From an uncultured Porphyromonadaceae bacterium (GTDB taxonomy: Bacteria; Bacteroidota; Bacteroidia; Bacteroidales; Muribaculaceae), in the NCBI GenBank assembly GCA_947175425.1, contig CAMWMR010000010.1:1-64000 (forward strand): a DNA stretch of 64,000 nt, given 5' to 3'. Positions 35,374 through 45,498 of the stretch are shown here, piece after piece. The notes under the pieces were generated by a model. That model was not told where the DNA came from and made no database searches. It was given only the letters and a program-made list of their open reading frames with translations. How positions within the stretch are numbered: the stretch's first letter is position 1; each line of letters begins with the position of its first letter. A program made the position numbers and the translations under genes.

Positions 35374-36375
35374 ATGTTAAAAAAAATAGCTCCTATTGCC
35401 ATTGCCGTTTTTATGTGTGCGGGCGCTGCTGCCTGCGCATCTTCGTCTTCAAAGGGTAATTCCGGCGGAGACAGTGCGGCCGAGGTTGTTGTTAAGGGCG
35501 AGTTCAGCGCCGACAGCGCCTACGAGTTTATTGCCCGTCAGGTGGAGTTCGGCCCCCGCGTGCCCGGTACGGCTGCTCACGATTCGTGTGCCGAATTTCT
35601 TATAAGTGAAATGGAACGCATTGGCGTTGATTCTATTATTGTGCAGCGCGGCGAGGTTACGGCTTTCGACGGCACTGTGCTGCCGATATGCAATATAATT
35701 TCGGGAATAAATGTTGACAAGGCTCGCCGTGTGCTGCTGGCGGCTCATTGGGACACGCGTCCGTGGTGCGACCGCGACCATAATCCCGAGAAGCGCAAAC
35801 ATGCCGTTCTCGGCGCCAACGACGGCGGCAGCGGTGTGGGCGTGATAATGGAGATAGCCCGCAATCTTGTGCAGAACCGTCCCGACATAGGAGTGGATTT
35901 TATATTTTTTGATGCCGAGGACTATGGCGATGCGAGCGGTTTCAGCGATGTTCCCGAGAGCTGGTGTCTGGGTTCGCAGTACTGGGCAGAACATCTGATA
36001 CCTTACACTGTGAACAATATGCCCGTGTACGGTATTCTGCTTGATATGGTTGGCGGTCAAAACGCGCGTTTTCACTACGAGATGTTCAGCCGCGAAATGG
36101 CTCCGACTCCCACTATGAAAGTGTGGAGTACAGCTGCGCGTATAGGCCACGGCGACAGGTTTATACAGTCGCTTGGCGGAGCTGTAACCGACGACCATGT
36201 TTTCCTTTGCCGCGCCGGAATTCCGACGACCGACATAATTGAGATGATTAACGAGGAAACGGCTTCGTTTCCGCCTACATGGCACACCGACCACGACAAC
36301 ATGGAGCATATTGACAAGGCTTCGCTCCGGGCTGTGGGCGAGACTGTGCTGAATGTGCTTTATAATGAAAAATAA
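35374..36375 (+). CDS. M28 family peptidase / glutaminyl cyclase-like lipoprotein
   Basis: Lipobox-like CAGAAAC; AAHWDTRPWCDRD, GANDGGSGVGVIMEIAR, DFIFFDAEDYGD. Confidence 0.9.
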   Translation: MLKKIAPIAIAVFMCAGAAACASSSSKGNSGGDSAAEVVVKGEFSADSAYEFIARQVEFGPRVPGTAAHDSCAEFLISEMERIGVDSIIVQRGEVTAFDGTVLPICNIISGINVDKARRVLLAAHWDTRPWCDRDHNPEKRKHAVLGANDGGSGVGVIMEIARNLVQNRPDIGVDFIFFDAEDYGDASGFSDVPESWCLGSQYWAEHLIPYTVNNMPVYGILLDMVGGQNARFHYEMFSREMAPTPTMKVWSTAARIGHGDRFIQSLGGAVTDDHVFLCRAGIPTTDIIEMINEETASFPPTWHTDHDNMEHIDKASLRAVGETVLNVLYNEK

Positions 36376-36805
36376 CACGATGACAATACAGGAAAAAGAA
36401 CAGGAAGTAATTGAGCGTTACGCCGATATCGACGACTGGATGGACCGCTATGCCTGCATTATCGACGCGGGCAACGAGCTGCCGGAACTGCCCGAGTCGC
36501 TGCGTACACCCGACCGCCTTATTGAAGGTTGCCAAAGCCGTGTGTGGCTTGACGCCGAGCAGGATGCCGACGGCAATGTGATTTACCGTGCCGACAGCGA
36601 TGCCATAATCGTGAAGGGCATAATATCCATGCTTGTAGAGGTTTTGAGCGGTCATACACCCGATGAAATTCTTGATGCGAAGCTGGATTTTATCCATGCA
36701 ATCGGTCTTGACGAGCACCTGTCGCCCACGCGCAGCAACGGTCTTGTGGCCATGGTCAAGCAGATGCGTGCCTATGCCGCCGCATTCAAGGCCAAGGGTA
36801 ATTAA
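36365..36805 (+). CDS. sufE: SufE family Fe-S cluster assembly protein
   Basis: PDRLIEGCQSRVWL; LDAKLDFIHAIGLDEHLSPTRSNGL. Confidence 0.9.
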   Translation: MKNNTMTIQEKEQEVIERYADIDDWMDRYACIIDAGNELPELPESLRTPDRLIEGCQSRVWLDAEQDADGNVIYRADSDAIIVKGIISMLVEVLSGHTPDEILDAKLDFIHAIGLDEHLSPTRSNGLVAMVKQMRAYAAAFKAKGN

Positions 36806-36924
36806 CCATCCTTTTCAAAGCAATTATCAATAACAACGCAAGGGTTTGATACCTTGCATAATAAGTTTTTTTACGGCACCATGATAACCAAATTATTCAT
36901 GCTGCCGTATTATTTTTTTGTGGT

Positions 36925-37302
36925 ATGATAGCACAATTTGGAATTTTACTCTCATTTTTAGCCGCAGGAGAGTTTATTGTGTGGCTTACGGGGATTAATA
37001 TCCCGTCGAGCATAATAGGCATGCTTCTGCTCACGGCATCGCTCAAGGCGGGTATCGTAAAGCCTTCGTATGTAGAGCGCTTGTCGAATTTTCTTGTCCA
37101 TAATCTGGGCTTTTTCTTTGTTCCGGCGGGTGTCGGGGTGATGAACTGTTTCGGGCTTATTTCGGAGCAGTGGCTTCCCATAGTTGCGGCATCGGTTGGC
37201 AGTACGGTTATAATTATAGCCGTAAGCGGTCAGGTTCACGGATTTGTACGGCGCGCGCTTGCGCGTAAGCCGCAGATAATTAAGAGCGAGGCGGAGGCAT
37301 AG
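36925..37302 (+). CDS. CidA/LrgA family protein
   Basis: IPSSIIGMLLLTASLKAGIV...LFFVPAGVGV-like motif; followed by lrgB-like gene. Confidence 0.9.
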   Translation: MIAQFGILLSFLAAGEFIVWLTGINIPSSIIGMLLLTASLKAGIVKPSYVERLSNFLVHNLGFFFVPAGVGVMNCFGLISEQWLPIVAASVGSTVIIIAVSGQVHGFVRRALARKPQIIKSEAEA

Positions 37303-37306
37303 GACT

Positions 37307-38002
37307 ATGGAATTCATGACCGACAAATTTTTTCTGCTTGCCGTTACCTTTGTTTTCTACATAGGTGCTCGCAAGCTGCAACGTGCTACGGGATTGGTAC
37401 TTATAAATCCGATATTGGTGTCGATTGCGGCTATAATATGCTTTTTGCTGTTGTTCGATATCGATTATTCCACTTACCACAAAGGAGGCGAGTATATTGA
37501 TTTTTGGCTCAAACCGGCAGTAGTGGCGCTCGGGTTGCCGCTTTACAAGCAGCTTCCGACTATAAAGAAGCAGATTCTACCCTTGCTTATATCGGAACTT
37601 TGCGGCTGTGTAGCCGGCATAGTTTCGGTGGTTGCAATCGCCAAGCTGTTGGGAGCGTCGCATGAGGTTATTATGTCGCTGGCACCCAAGGCTGTAACCA
37701 CCCCTATTGCCATGGAGGTGTCGGGGGCAGTGGGCGGCATTCCCGCGCTTACAGCGGCAGTGGTTGTGTGTACGGGTATTTTCGGCGGTATGGCCGGATT
37801 TAAGATAATGCGTATGAGCCGAATAAAGAGTCCTATAGCCCAGGGGTTGTCGATAGGTACTGCGGCGCATGCCGTTGGAACATCGGCAGCCATGGAGCGA
37901 AGCGAGCGCTACGGAGCTTTTTCATCGTTGGGCCTGACGCTCAACGGCTTGCTTACAGCCATGCTTGCACCCTTTGTCCTTCACCTCATCGGCGCAATTT
38001 AA
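37307..38002 (+). CDS. LrgB family protein
   Basis: LAPKAVTTPIAMEVSGAVGGIPALTAAVVVCTGIFGG. Confidence 0.93.
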   Translation: MEFMTDKFFLLAVTFVFYIGARKLQRATGLVLINPILVSIAAIICFLLLFDIDYSTYHKGGEYIDFWLKPAVVALGLPLYKQLPTIKKQILPLLISELCGCVAGIVSVVAIAKLLGASHEVIMSLAPKAVTTPIAMEVSGAVGGIPALTAAVVVCTGIFGGMAGFKIMRMSRIKSPIAQGLSIGTAAHAVGTSAAMERSERYGAFSSLGLTLNGLLTAMLAPFVLHLIGAI

Positions 38003-38063
38003 GAGTATATGCGTGGTTTGGGAAGAAATTGAGTGGCGGGTTGACAATTAATTAAAATTTTAT

Positions 38064-38072
38064 TATCTTTGC
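38064..38072 (+). promoter_or_regulatory. Bacteroidetes -7 box (TATCTTTGC) for asnS
   Basis: TTG at 38041-38043, 20-bp spacing. Confidence 0.6.
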
Positions 38073-38104
38073 GGGACGATAATCCAATCGACATTCCAGT
38101 AGAA

Positions 38105-39493
38105 ATGAAACGTACCAAAATAAGCGAAATATTTGAACCGTCGCTCATAGGGAGCGAGGTAAGCGTTAAAGGCTGGGTACGCACCCGTCGCGGCAACAAG
38201 AACGTACAGTTCGTAGCGCTCAACGACGGTTCCACCGTGCGTAACCTGCAGATAGTATTCGACCTGAGCAAATTCAGCGAGGATTCGCTGCGTGCGGTCA
38301 CCACCGGCTCGTCCATTCATGTTACAGGCCGTCTTGTAGAATCGATGGGCAAGGGTCAGAGCTGCGAAGTACAGGCCGAGACACTTGAGCTGTACGGCAC
38401 CGCCGACCCCGAAAGCTATCCTCTGCAGAAGAAAGGCCATACCCTTGAGTTCCTTCGCGAAAAAGCGCACCTGCGTCCCCGCACGGCGACATTCGGTTCC
38501 ATACTGCGCATACGCAGCGCGCTTGCTTTTGCCATTCACAAGTTTTTCCAGGAAAAAGGCTTCTTTTACCTTAACACTCCGCTGATTACAGCGAGCGACT
38601 GCGAGGGTGCCGGAGCGATGTTCCAGGTTACAACCCTGCCGCTGAACAATCTTCCCAAAACCGAAGACGGCGCAGTTGACTACAGCAAGGACTTTTTCGG
38701 CAAACCTACGGCGCTAACCGTGAGCGGTCAGCTTGAAGGCGAGTTAGGAGCAACCGCGCTTGGCGAAATTTATACTTTCGGCCCGACTTTCCGTGCCGAA
38801 AACTCCAACACCCCTCGTCACCTTTCGGAGTTTTGGATGATTGAGCCTGAAATGGCTTTCTACGATATTACCGACAACATGGACCTTGCCGAGGAATTTG
38901 TTAAGTATTGCATTTCCTACGCGCTTGAGAACTGTCGTCACGATATAGAATTCCTTGCCGAGCACTTTGACAAAGAGCTTGTTGAGCGTCTTGAGTTTGT
39001 GCTTCACAACGATTTTGTACGCCTCACTTATACCGAGGGTGTTGAAATTTTGAAGGCATCGGGCAAGAAATTCGAGTTCCCCGTTGACTGGGGTACCGAC
39101 CTGCAGAGCGAACACGAACGCTATCTTGTTGAGGAACACTTTAAAAAGCCGGTAATTCTAACCGATTATCCTCGCGAGATAAAGGCATTCTATATGAAGC
39201 AGAACGAGGATGGCCGCACCGTACGCGCCATGGACGTTCTTTTCCCGAAAATCGGCGAAATCATAGGCGGCTCGGAACGTGAGGCCGACTACGACAAGCT
39301 ACTTGCCCGCATTGAGGAACTTGGCATTCCGATGAAGGATATGTGGTGGTATCTCGATACACGCCGCTTCGGTACAGTACCTCACAGCGGTTTCGGACTT
39401 GGTTTTGAACGCCTTGTGCTGTTCGTAACCGGCATGACGAATATACGCGACGTTATACCGTTCCCGCGTACACCTAACAATGCCGAATTCTAA
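38105..39493 (+). CDS. asnS: Asparaginyl-tRNA synthetase
   Basis: Class IIb motifs; [53 protein letters not shown]. Confidence 0.98.
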   Translation: MKRTKISEIFEPSLIGSEVSVKGWVRTRRGNKNVQFVALNDGSTVRNLQIVFDLSKFSEDSLRAVTTGSSIHVTGRLVESMGKGQSCEVQAETLELYGTADPESYPLQKKGHTLEFLREKAHLRPRTATFGSILRIRSALAFAIHKFFQEKGFFYLNTPLITASDCEGAGAMFQVTTLPLNNLPKTEDGAVDYSKDFFGKPTALTVSGQLEGELGATALGEIYTFGPTFRAENSNTPRHLSEFWMIEPEMAFYDITDNMDLAEEFVKYCISYALENCRHDIEFLAEHFDKELVERLEFVLHNDFVRLTYTEGVEILKASGKKFEFPVDWGTDLQSEHERYLVEEHFKKPVILTDYPREIKAFYMKQNEDGRTVRAMDVLFPKIGEIIGGSEREADYDKLLARIEELGIPMKDMWWYLDTRRFGTVPHSGFGLGFERLVLFVTGMTNIRDVIPFPRTPNNAEF

Positions 39494-39630
39494 TTGAAAA
39501 GGAAAAAAATAAATAGTGAAAGACATTTACGTTCAATTAAAGCAAGATGTGAATCGATGTAGAGCGTAAAAAATTATTATATGATTAGATTTTAAAATAC
39601 TCTGATTTATTAAATGAATCATAGGTTAGG

Positions 39631-39665
39631 ATGCAACCGCTCGCGAGAGTGGTTGCATTTTTTAA
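39631..39665 (+). terminator. Putative terminator downstream of asnS
   Basis: atgcaaccgctc-gcga-gagtggttgcat + T-run. Confidence 0.7.
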
Positions 39666-39794
39666 GTAAGTGTTGTAAATATTGATTATTGAAATTGACT
39701 AAACAGCAAGTGTTTAGATTGTACGAATTTGCATAGATGCAATTTTATTGAAAAATAATTGGCAAAAACTATTGACAAACGCAATTTTATGTTG

Positions 39795-39803
39795 TATCTT
39801 TGC
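39795..39803 (+). promoter_or_regulatory. Bacteroidetes -7 box (TATCTTTGC) for the 39892 gene pair
   Basis: TTG at 39772-39774, 20-bp spacing. Confidence 0.6.
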
Positions 39804-39891
39804 ATTGTGAAATTCAAATACACGCTCATTATTCACGAAACGAGATTTCAAATTTTATTGCAACTTTACTACTTTAAACCAACTACTATTT

Positions 39892-40305
39892 ATGAAACCA
39901 CAATCTATTCCCGGAGCACGCCAGCGCGATTTAATAATGGCCGCGCTCGATGTACTTTCCAAAGCTCGAGCCGAGGGTGAAATACTGACATTTCGCGAGC
40001 TGACGCGTCGAGCGTTACTTCGTCAGCCGTCAATGTACTATATTTCGGTAAGTACGGCAGTTAACCGTTTGAGCCGCATGCGTCGCGGACATCATGTATT
40101 CGAGAGCGAGCTTACGGCGCGACAGTACGAAGAAATCAACGAGCAGGTGAACAGTGTTCTTGCCAAGCGACCGACCTTGAATTTCTCGGGCGCAGTAAAC
40201 TTTGTGCTCAGCTATATGCGTCCGTCTCGTTTTTATATAAGTGAGGATACGGCAAGCCGTATAATCCGTCCGTACACAATGTTTCACGGTTTTGCAGGAG
40301 CTTGA
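39892..40305 (+). CDS. Small unassigned protein, possibly winged-helix-like
   Basis: 137 aa, basic; FRELTRRALLRQPSMYYISVSTAVNRLSRMRRG; promoter upstream. Confidence 0.6.
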   Translation: MKPQSIPGARQRDLIMAALDVLSKARAEGEILTFRELTRRALLRQPSMYYISVSTAVNRLSRMRRGHHVFESELTARQYEEINEQVNSVLAKRPTLNFSGAVNFVLSYMRPSRFYISEDTASRIIRPYTMFHGFAGA

Positions 40306-40308
40306 ATT

Positions 40309-40734
40309 ATGGTTACCACACTTGCAATTTCGATTCCGAGTATACTGCAGAGTATTTATGCGTATGCAGCGGCCGATTGTCTCGACCATGAGACCGAAGC
40401 TGTACTGAGCCGCGATAACGAGGCATTGCTGAAGCGTATTGCGCGCGATATTGTTGCCGGCACAATTTTTCAGTTTATCCCCTCGGTAACGGGTACGAAC
40501 CTTACGGATTCGTCGCAGCCCGATGTAATTACCATTGACGTTGATTTGCCGGGCAATGTTCCTCCCGTGCCTTTGCGTGTGAATCTTGAGGTTGCCGTTG
40601 CCACGGGCGTTCTTGCGGCGCTTCAGCTGCCGTCGTCGGAGCTGTACCACGAAATGTACAAGGATTCAATGAAGAGTCTGCGCCGCAATCTGCTTTTCGG
40701 CAGCCGTCCCGGCTATATAAAGCAGCACGGATAA
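40309..40734 (+). CDS. Small unassigned protein
   Basis: 141-aa ORF 3 bp downstream of the previous gene; followed by a terminator. Confidence 0.6.
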   Translation: MVTTLAISIPSILQSIYAYAAADCLDHETEAVLSRDNEALLKRIARDIVAGTIFQFIPSVTGTNLTDSSQPDVITIDVDLPGNVPPVPLRVNLEVAVATGVLAALQLPSSELYHEMYKDSMKSLRRNLLFGSRPGYIKQHG

Positions 40735-40737
40735 AAA

Positions 40738-40764
40738 AAGAGACCGCCTTAAGCGGTCTCTTCT
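40738..40764. terminator. Bidirectional terminator between convergent genes
   Basis: aagagaccgc-cttaa-gcggtctctt flanked by A-run/T-rich. Confidence 0.75.
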
Positions 40765-40782
40765 ATAAGTATACTAAGTTTA

Positions 40783-42156
40783 TCAGAGGATAACTTTGCT
40801 TACTTTGTTGCCCTGGCGACGGATGAAGATACCGTTTTCGGGGTTGGCAACGCGGATACCCTGGAGGTTGAAGAATTCAACGGGAGCGTTTTCGTCGACT
40901 ACGATGTTTTCAACGGCATTGTTGTCGAGGCCGGTGATGTAGATGTGCTGAACTTCCCAAGTTCCTGCAACAGCTTCGGTAGAAGTGTAGCGGAAAGCAA
41001 TCTGAATGTTTCTTGCGTTGAAAGCAGAGAGGTCGATGGGAGTGTTTTCGTAGAAGTTCCAGCTGAAAGCTTCGGGGAGGTCGAGACCATTGAGAACAGT
41101 CCATTCGGTGTCGCCTTCAACACGAGCGAGAACCTGAGCCCAAGCGGGATCGAAGTTGTCGGGATCGATCATTACGTTGTCTTCCTTGTACTGGTTGAAA
41201 GCGTTGGAGAAGTGGAGTTGAAGGTCTTTGTAGGTTGTGAGGTCGATAACGGGAGAAACTGCAATAGCAGTGGCAGCATTGGGAACGCTGTTGTAGAAAC
41301 CGGAACCTACGAGACCGTAGTTGTTCTGTTTCCAGATAGCATATTCTTCGGGATTTTCGAGTGTGAATTCAGCACCGAGTTCGCTCTGCCAAGCAGCTTT
41401 AACGGGAGCAGCCCAGTTAACAGTGAGGAGGTAGGAAGCTGAACCGGCTTTGAATTCGTCGTTAGCGGCAGCAGCAGCTGTGATGCGGGCAGTACCAACA
41501 CCTACAACGGTAACGGCACCTGTAGCAGCGTCAACAGTAGCGACAGAAGTTTTGTCGGAAGAGTAAGTAACTTCGGCGTTGGTAGCTTTAGAAAGCACGG
41601 GAGCAGTGAATTCTTCGCCTAATGTTACGGTGTAGCTTTCTTCGGGGAAAGAGAGTTCGGCGTCCTTGCGGTTGTCGGCGGTGTTGGAGTAGGTAACAAC
41701 AAGAGTTTTAATCTGAATTGTACCGGTAGTAACTTTTCCGGTGGATGCGTTTGTTGTACCAACGTTTGTAAGTTCAATGCTTTCGGCATTGCCTGTCCAT
41801 GTTCCGGAAGTGTATTCACCTTCGGAGGCAGAGAAATAGCCGGTGTTAGTACCGGTAAGTTTCATTTCGGTAATTGTACAGCCTTCAACGCTAACGGTGA
41901 TACCGCTTTTGTTCATTACGCGGAAAGTCTGATTTGTACCGGAGAGCCAAAAACGTAAGCCGGAACCGGTGTTTTTGTTTAAGGTAACAGTAACAACGCC
42001 TTCGGTCATGCTTCCTGATTCGATATATGGACCTGAAGTGTCTGATTCTACGGGGAAACCGTATGAATTGGTAGTGAAGTCGAAAGTTACTTCATCGGCA
42101 TTGGCAACGGAGAAACCTGCCAAAGCAACTACAGCAGAGAGTAGAAGTTTTTTCAT
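40783..42156 (-). CDS. Secreted protein with C-terminal NLQGIRVANPENGIFIRRQG module
   Basis: Signal peptide MKKLLLSAVVALAGFSVANA; Big_2-like AEVTYSSDKTSVATVDAATGAVTVVGVGTARITA. Confidence 0.82.
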   Translation of the reverse strand: MKKLLLSAVVALAGFSVANADEVTFDFTTNSYGFPVESDTSGPYIESGSMTEGVVTVTLNKNTGSGLRFWLSGTNQTFRVMNKSGITVSVEGCTITEMKLTGTNTGYFSASEGEYTSGTWTGNAESIELTNVGTTNASTGKVTTGTIQIKTLVVTYSNTADNRKDAELSFPEESYTVTLGEEFTAPVLSKATNAEVTYSSDKTSVATVDAATGAVTVVGVGTARITAAAAANDEFKAGSASYLLTVNWAAPVKAAWQSELGAEFTLENPEEYAIWKQNNYGLVGSGFYNSVPNAATAIAVSPVIDLTTYKDLQLHFSNAFNQYKEDNVMIDPDNFDPAWAQVLARVEGDTEWTVLNGLDLPEAFSWNFYENTPIDLSAFNARNIQIAFRYTSTEAVAGTWEVQHIYITGLDNNAVENIVVDENAPVEFFNLQGIRVANPENGIFIRRQGNKVSKVIL

Positions 42157-42195
42157 TTCTGTTGGTTTAAATGGTTATGTTATTAATGGAGGAGA

Positions 42196-43251
42196 TTATT
42201 TTTCGGGAACTGAGCGGCGGAGGAAAATTTCGGTGGGGTAGTGGTCGGAATAACCGCCGAGGTAAGCACCTCCGGAGAAGGAACGGAGCGGTCCGCCCTG
42301 CAGATTTCCTTCGGTAGCAGTAAGGAAGGGGAAGTTTAGGACTTTAGCCTGGAAGAATGTCCATTTTTCGGGATTCTTTGTGTTTACGAGGTTTCCCGAG
42401 AGCATAATCTGGTCGAAGAGGTTCCAGGAGCCTTGGTATTTGAGGGTACCTACGCCCTGGTCCTCGAGAATGCTCCACATTGGGTTGAAGAATCCGTGGG
42501 GTTTTGCGTCGGCGGCTTTTTTCTTTGCACCGATAATTTTTGCGCAAGATTTGTTGCTCGGGTCGTCGTTGAGGTCACCCATTATAATTACGCCTATTTC
42601 GGGGTCGATATTCCACAGCGAGTCGGCAATGAATTTGCACATTTCGGCAGCGGCAATACGGTTGGGTTCGGATTTTTCCTGACCGCCGAGGCGCGAGGGC
42701 CAGTGGTTAACGATAACGGCAATACGTTGTCCGAGGAGGCTTCCTACGACGCACATCTGGTCGCGTGTGCGGAAAGGTACGGCGGTAAGGCGGTGGTTTG
42801 TAACGTTTTCGGGTTTGAAGTAACGGGGGTTATACAGCATGCCTACGTCGACACCGCGAGCGTCGGGAGAATCGTGGTGGATAACCTGCAGGTTCCATTT
42901 AGCGAGTTCGGGCTGACGGGCTACGTCCTCCATAACAGTTTTGTTCTCCACTTCGGCGACCCCGATAATAGCGGGACCGATGGGAGTTGTTTTAGTTGCG
43001 AAGTTTGAAATAGCATAAGCGATGTTATGCAGTTTCTGGCGATATTTTCGGCCGTCCCATTGGCGGGGGCCGTCGGGAGTGAATTCGATGTCTCTTCCTT
43101 CGGGGTTATTTGGAATTGTATCGAACAGGTTTTCCCAGTTGTAGAAAGCAATACCGGCAACCTGCACTTTGGCATTTTGAGCCTGCACGGCATCGAAGCC
43201 GAAAAGAGCGAGCATACAAGCCAGCGCCGCTACGAGAAAATGACGTTTCAT
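42196..43251 (-). CDS. Secreted endonuclease/exonuclease/phosphatase family protein
   Basis: FYNWENLFDTI, IIGVAEVENKTVMED, VNHWPSRLGG, IIMGDLNDDP, SDHYPTE. Confidence 0.92.
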   Translation of the reverse strand: MKRHFLVAALACMLALFGFDAVQAQNAKVQVAGIAFYNWENLFDTIPNNPEGRDIEFTPDGPRQWDGRKYRQKLHNIAYAISNFATKTTPIGPAIIGVAEVENKTVMEDVARQPELAKWNLQVIHHDSPDARGVDVGMLYNPRYFKPENVTNHRLTAVPFRTRDQMCVVGSLLGQRIAVIVNHWPSRLGGQEKSEPNRIAAAEMCKFIADSLWNIDPEIGVIIMGDLNDDPSNKSCAKIIGAKKKAADAKPHGFFNPMWSILEDQGVGTLKYQGSWNLFDQIMLSGNLVNTKNPEKWTFFQAKVLNFPFLTATEGNLQGGPLRSFSGGAYLGGYSDHYPTEIFLRRSVPEK

Positions 43252-43382
43252 ACGGGTGTGTTAAAGGTGGTTAAGGTTATACCGTGCAAAGATAATTAAA
43301 ATTTGACATCCGACAAAGTTTTTTGCCGCAAGCTTACGATATTAGGCGGTAAAATGAGTAAATAAAGCGGTGGAAAAAGAAA

Positions 43383-44309
43383 TTAAATATGCGGTCCAAT
43401 TGATCCTACATAAATTTTATTGTCTTGAATTTTGAAATATATGCGAGCATGGAATTTTTCGGACTTTTGTACAGTTGACTCCCGGCAGTTATTGTCGATG
43501 TGAGTTATCTTAAAATGCGGTCCGCAACATATGTGTACTGTATCTGTACCCTTGGAGAATTCAAAAGTATACAGTTCTTTTTTTGAAGGAGTTCCTTGTG
43601 GAGAGCCGGCTCGATCCATTCCGAATTGTCCTGCAAAGTCTTCGCAAACACAGTCGACAGAATTCTTATTGGGGTGGCTGTTCCAGAATCCGATTAAACG
43701 GTCGTTCATACACGACAGGTAATAAACAATTTTTCGAGGAACTACAGATAAGTAAAACTCAATAACATCTTCACAATGAGGACTGAAAACGATATTTGGG
43801 AAATATCTGTTGGCTTTTTTCATAAAATCGGCCGGAGAGCCGGGATGATTCCCCAAAATCTGACGTCTGAGCGTTAACCAAGAATGCTTGTTATATATAA
43901 GCTCGTATTTCTCGAACTGAATATATTCAACATTAGAATTGTTGTTATCGGGTTTGTTGAGAACTATCAGCGCATGACAAGAATCCTCATCTCTTGTAAA
44001 TACTGATTTAAGCTCTATATCTTTCGGAGAAAAGGATAAAGATTGTCCCTGTTGCGAGAGAACGAGAAAAAGAAAAGCTCTGCTATCCGGATCAAGATGT
44101 TCAAATGCGAAAGTGTAAATATCTTGATTCTCAAAAATATAAGTATTGTATAAATTCTCGGAGTATACAAAAACCATATCGCCGTAATCATCGTTTATAA
44201 GTTCGGCAATATCTTTAATAAGGTTTGAGAATTTATTGACAAATACTGCTGCCGATTCTATCGAATCATACCTTATACAATCGGGATGTAAGTATAGGGA
44301 GGCCTTCAT
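43383..44309 (-). CDS. Unassigned 308-aa protein of the three-gene operon (candidate effector)
   Basis: ORF overlaps the upstream ATPase stop by 4 bp; C-terminus HARIYFKIQDNKIYVGSIGPHI. Confidence 0.65.
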   Translation of the reverse strand: MKASLYLHPDCIRYDSIESAAVFVNKFSNLIKDIAELINDDYGDMVFVYSENLYNTYIFENQDIYTFAFEHLDPDSRAFLFLVLSQQGQSLSFSPKDIELKSVFTRDEDSCHALIVLNKPDNNNSNVEYIQFEKYELIYNKHSWLTLRRQILGNHPGSPADFMKKANRYFPNIVFSPHCEDVIEFYLSVVPRKIVYYLSCMNDRLIGFWNSHPNKNSVDCVCEDFAGQFGMDRAGSPQGTPSKKELYTFEFSKGTDTVHICCGPHFKITHIDNNCRESTVQKSEKFHARIYFKIQDNKIYVGSIGPHI

Positions 44310-45493
44310 CTGACTTTAGCGCCAAGTCTCAAAATTTCAGCTAAATCAAAAGTCTCCTGATCAAAGAACCCTTTTGGCCAATTCGGGATTTTACCATTTG
44401 GTTCGATTTTTAACTGTTTAATGGAAAAATCATGGTCAAAGAAGTAAATTGAGGTATGCTCGTTTGTTAAATCGCAATTGTTTTTTAGCATTTCCTTTCT
44501 GAAGCCATTGATTATGTGCTCGCTGTGAGTTTCAACGAATAACTGAACGCCTCGTGCGGCTAACTTTGCCAATAATTCAGTTAAACGCGATTGAGCTTGT
44601 CCATGTAAATGCGCTTCGGGATTTTCAATAATCACTATTGAGTCCTTTTTTGCAATCAAAGCAGTAATAACAATAGCGAGTATATAACTATAACCAAAGC
44701 CGACATTATAAGCTGAGAAAGTGCGAGCGCCATTTGAATTTGCAATGTCGAACTCAATTGATAAAACCGGGCTTTTTTTATTATCGGGCAGATTAATAGC
44801 TCCGCCGTTCATAATATAATTCATCCATATAGAGAGAGCTTCCTTTAATTTTAGTTCAGCGTGTGAATTATCCAAATTCATTGAACACGGGATTGTCTCA
44901 CCATATGAAGCTATAGTGTTGATAGCATTTAATCCTTGAGGGTCGATTCTATGTATGTCGGGGACTTCCTTTTTTTCTACATACTTAACGGGGCCAACTC
45001 TATTGGCCGAGATGTAGTGAATGTTTTTAAGAAGTTTAATGAGACCTTCGGGAATGGATTTGCTGAATTGTTTGTTGCTGTTATGCTCGGATTCCGGAGT
45101 AATGTCTATAGACCCGATTGTGTCAAAATAATCAACATCATTAATAACACATGTTTCAATAGTTCCAATTTTAATGTCTTCTTCGGATAAAGTATATCCA
45201 AGTTTAATTGTATTGAATTGAGAATCATCGGTTTCTATGTCGAATCCGACATTGGCGGCGGAATCGTCTGTCAGAATTTCGTCAAAATCGCCGAGGCTTA
45301 CCAGTTCTCCGTTCAAATGTAATTTAATTAAACTTCCGGCACCAAATCCGGTTGATTGAGATAACATTAGCAAACTTTGGAGAACGCTGGATTTTCCTCG
45401 CCCGTTATATCCGGAAAATACGTTCAATTTATTAAGATTGAAGGATTTACCGTTAAGACATTTAAAGTTCGAAAATGTAATTTTTTTAATCAT
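44306..45493 (-). CDS. AAA15/OLD-like ATPase with DUF3696-like C-terminus
   Basis: Walker A SGYNGRGKSSVLQSLLML; IVIIENPEAHLHGQAQSRLTELL; ETHSEHIINGFR; C-terminal NGKIPNWPKGFFDQETFDLAEI. Confidence 0.88.
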   Translation of the reverse strand: MIKKITFSNFKCLNGKSFNLNKLNVFSGYNGRGKSSVLQSLLMLSQSTGFGAGSLIKLHLNGELVSLGDFDEILTDDSAANVGFDIETDDSQFNTIKLGYTLSEEDIKIGTIETCVINDVDYFDTIGSIDITPESEHNSNKQFSKSIPEGLIKLLKNIHYISANRVGPVKYVEKKEVPDIHRIDPQGLNAINTIASYGETIPCSMNLDNSHAELKLKEALSIWMNYIMNGGAINLPDNKKSPVLSIEFDIANSNGARTFSAYNVGFGYSYILAIVITALIAKKDSIVIIENPEAHLHGQAQSRLTELLAKLAARGVQLFVETHSEHIINGFRKEMLKNNCDLTNEHTSIYFFDHDFSIKQLKIEPNGKIPNWPKGFFDQETFDLAEILRLGAKVR

Positions 45494-45498
45494 GCGTT

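Noticed and set aside
36925-38002. LrgA/LrgB pair as a novel toxin-like lysis module
   Set aside because: Standard CidA/LrgA-LrgB gene pair found widely; nothing unusual in arrangement.
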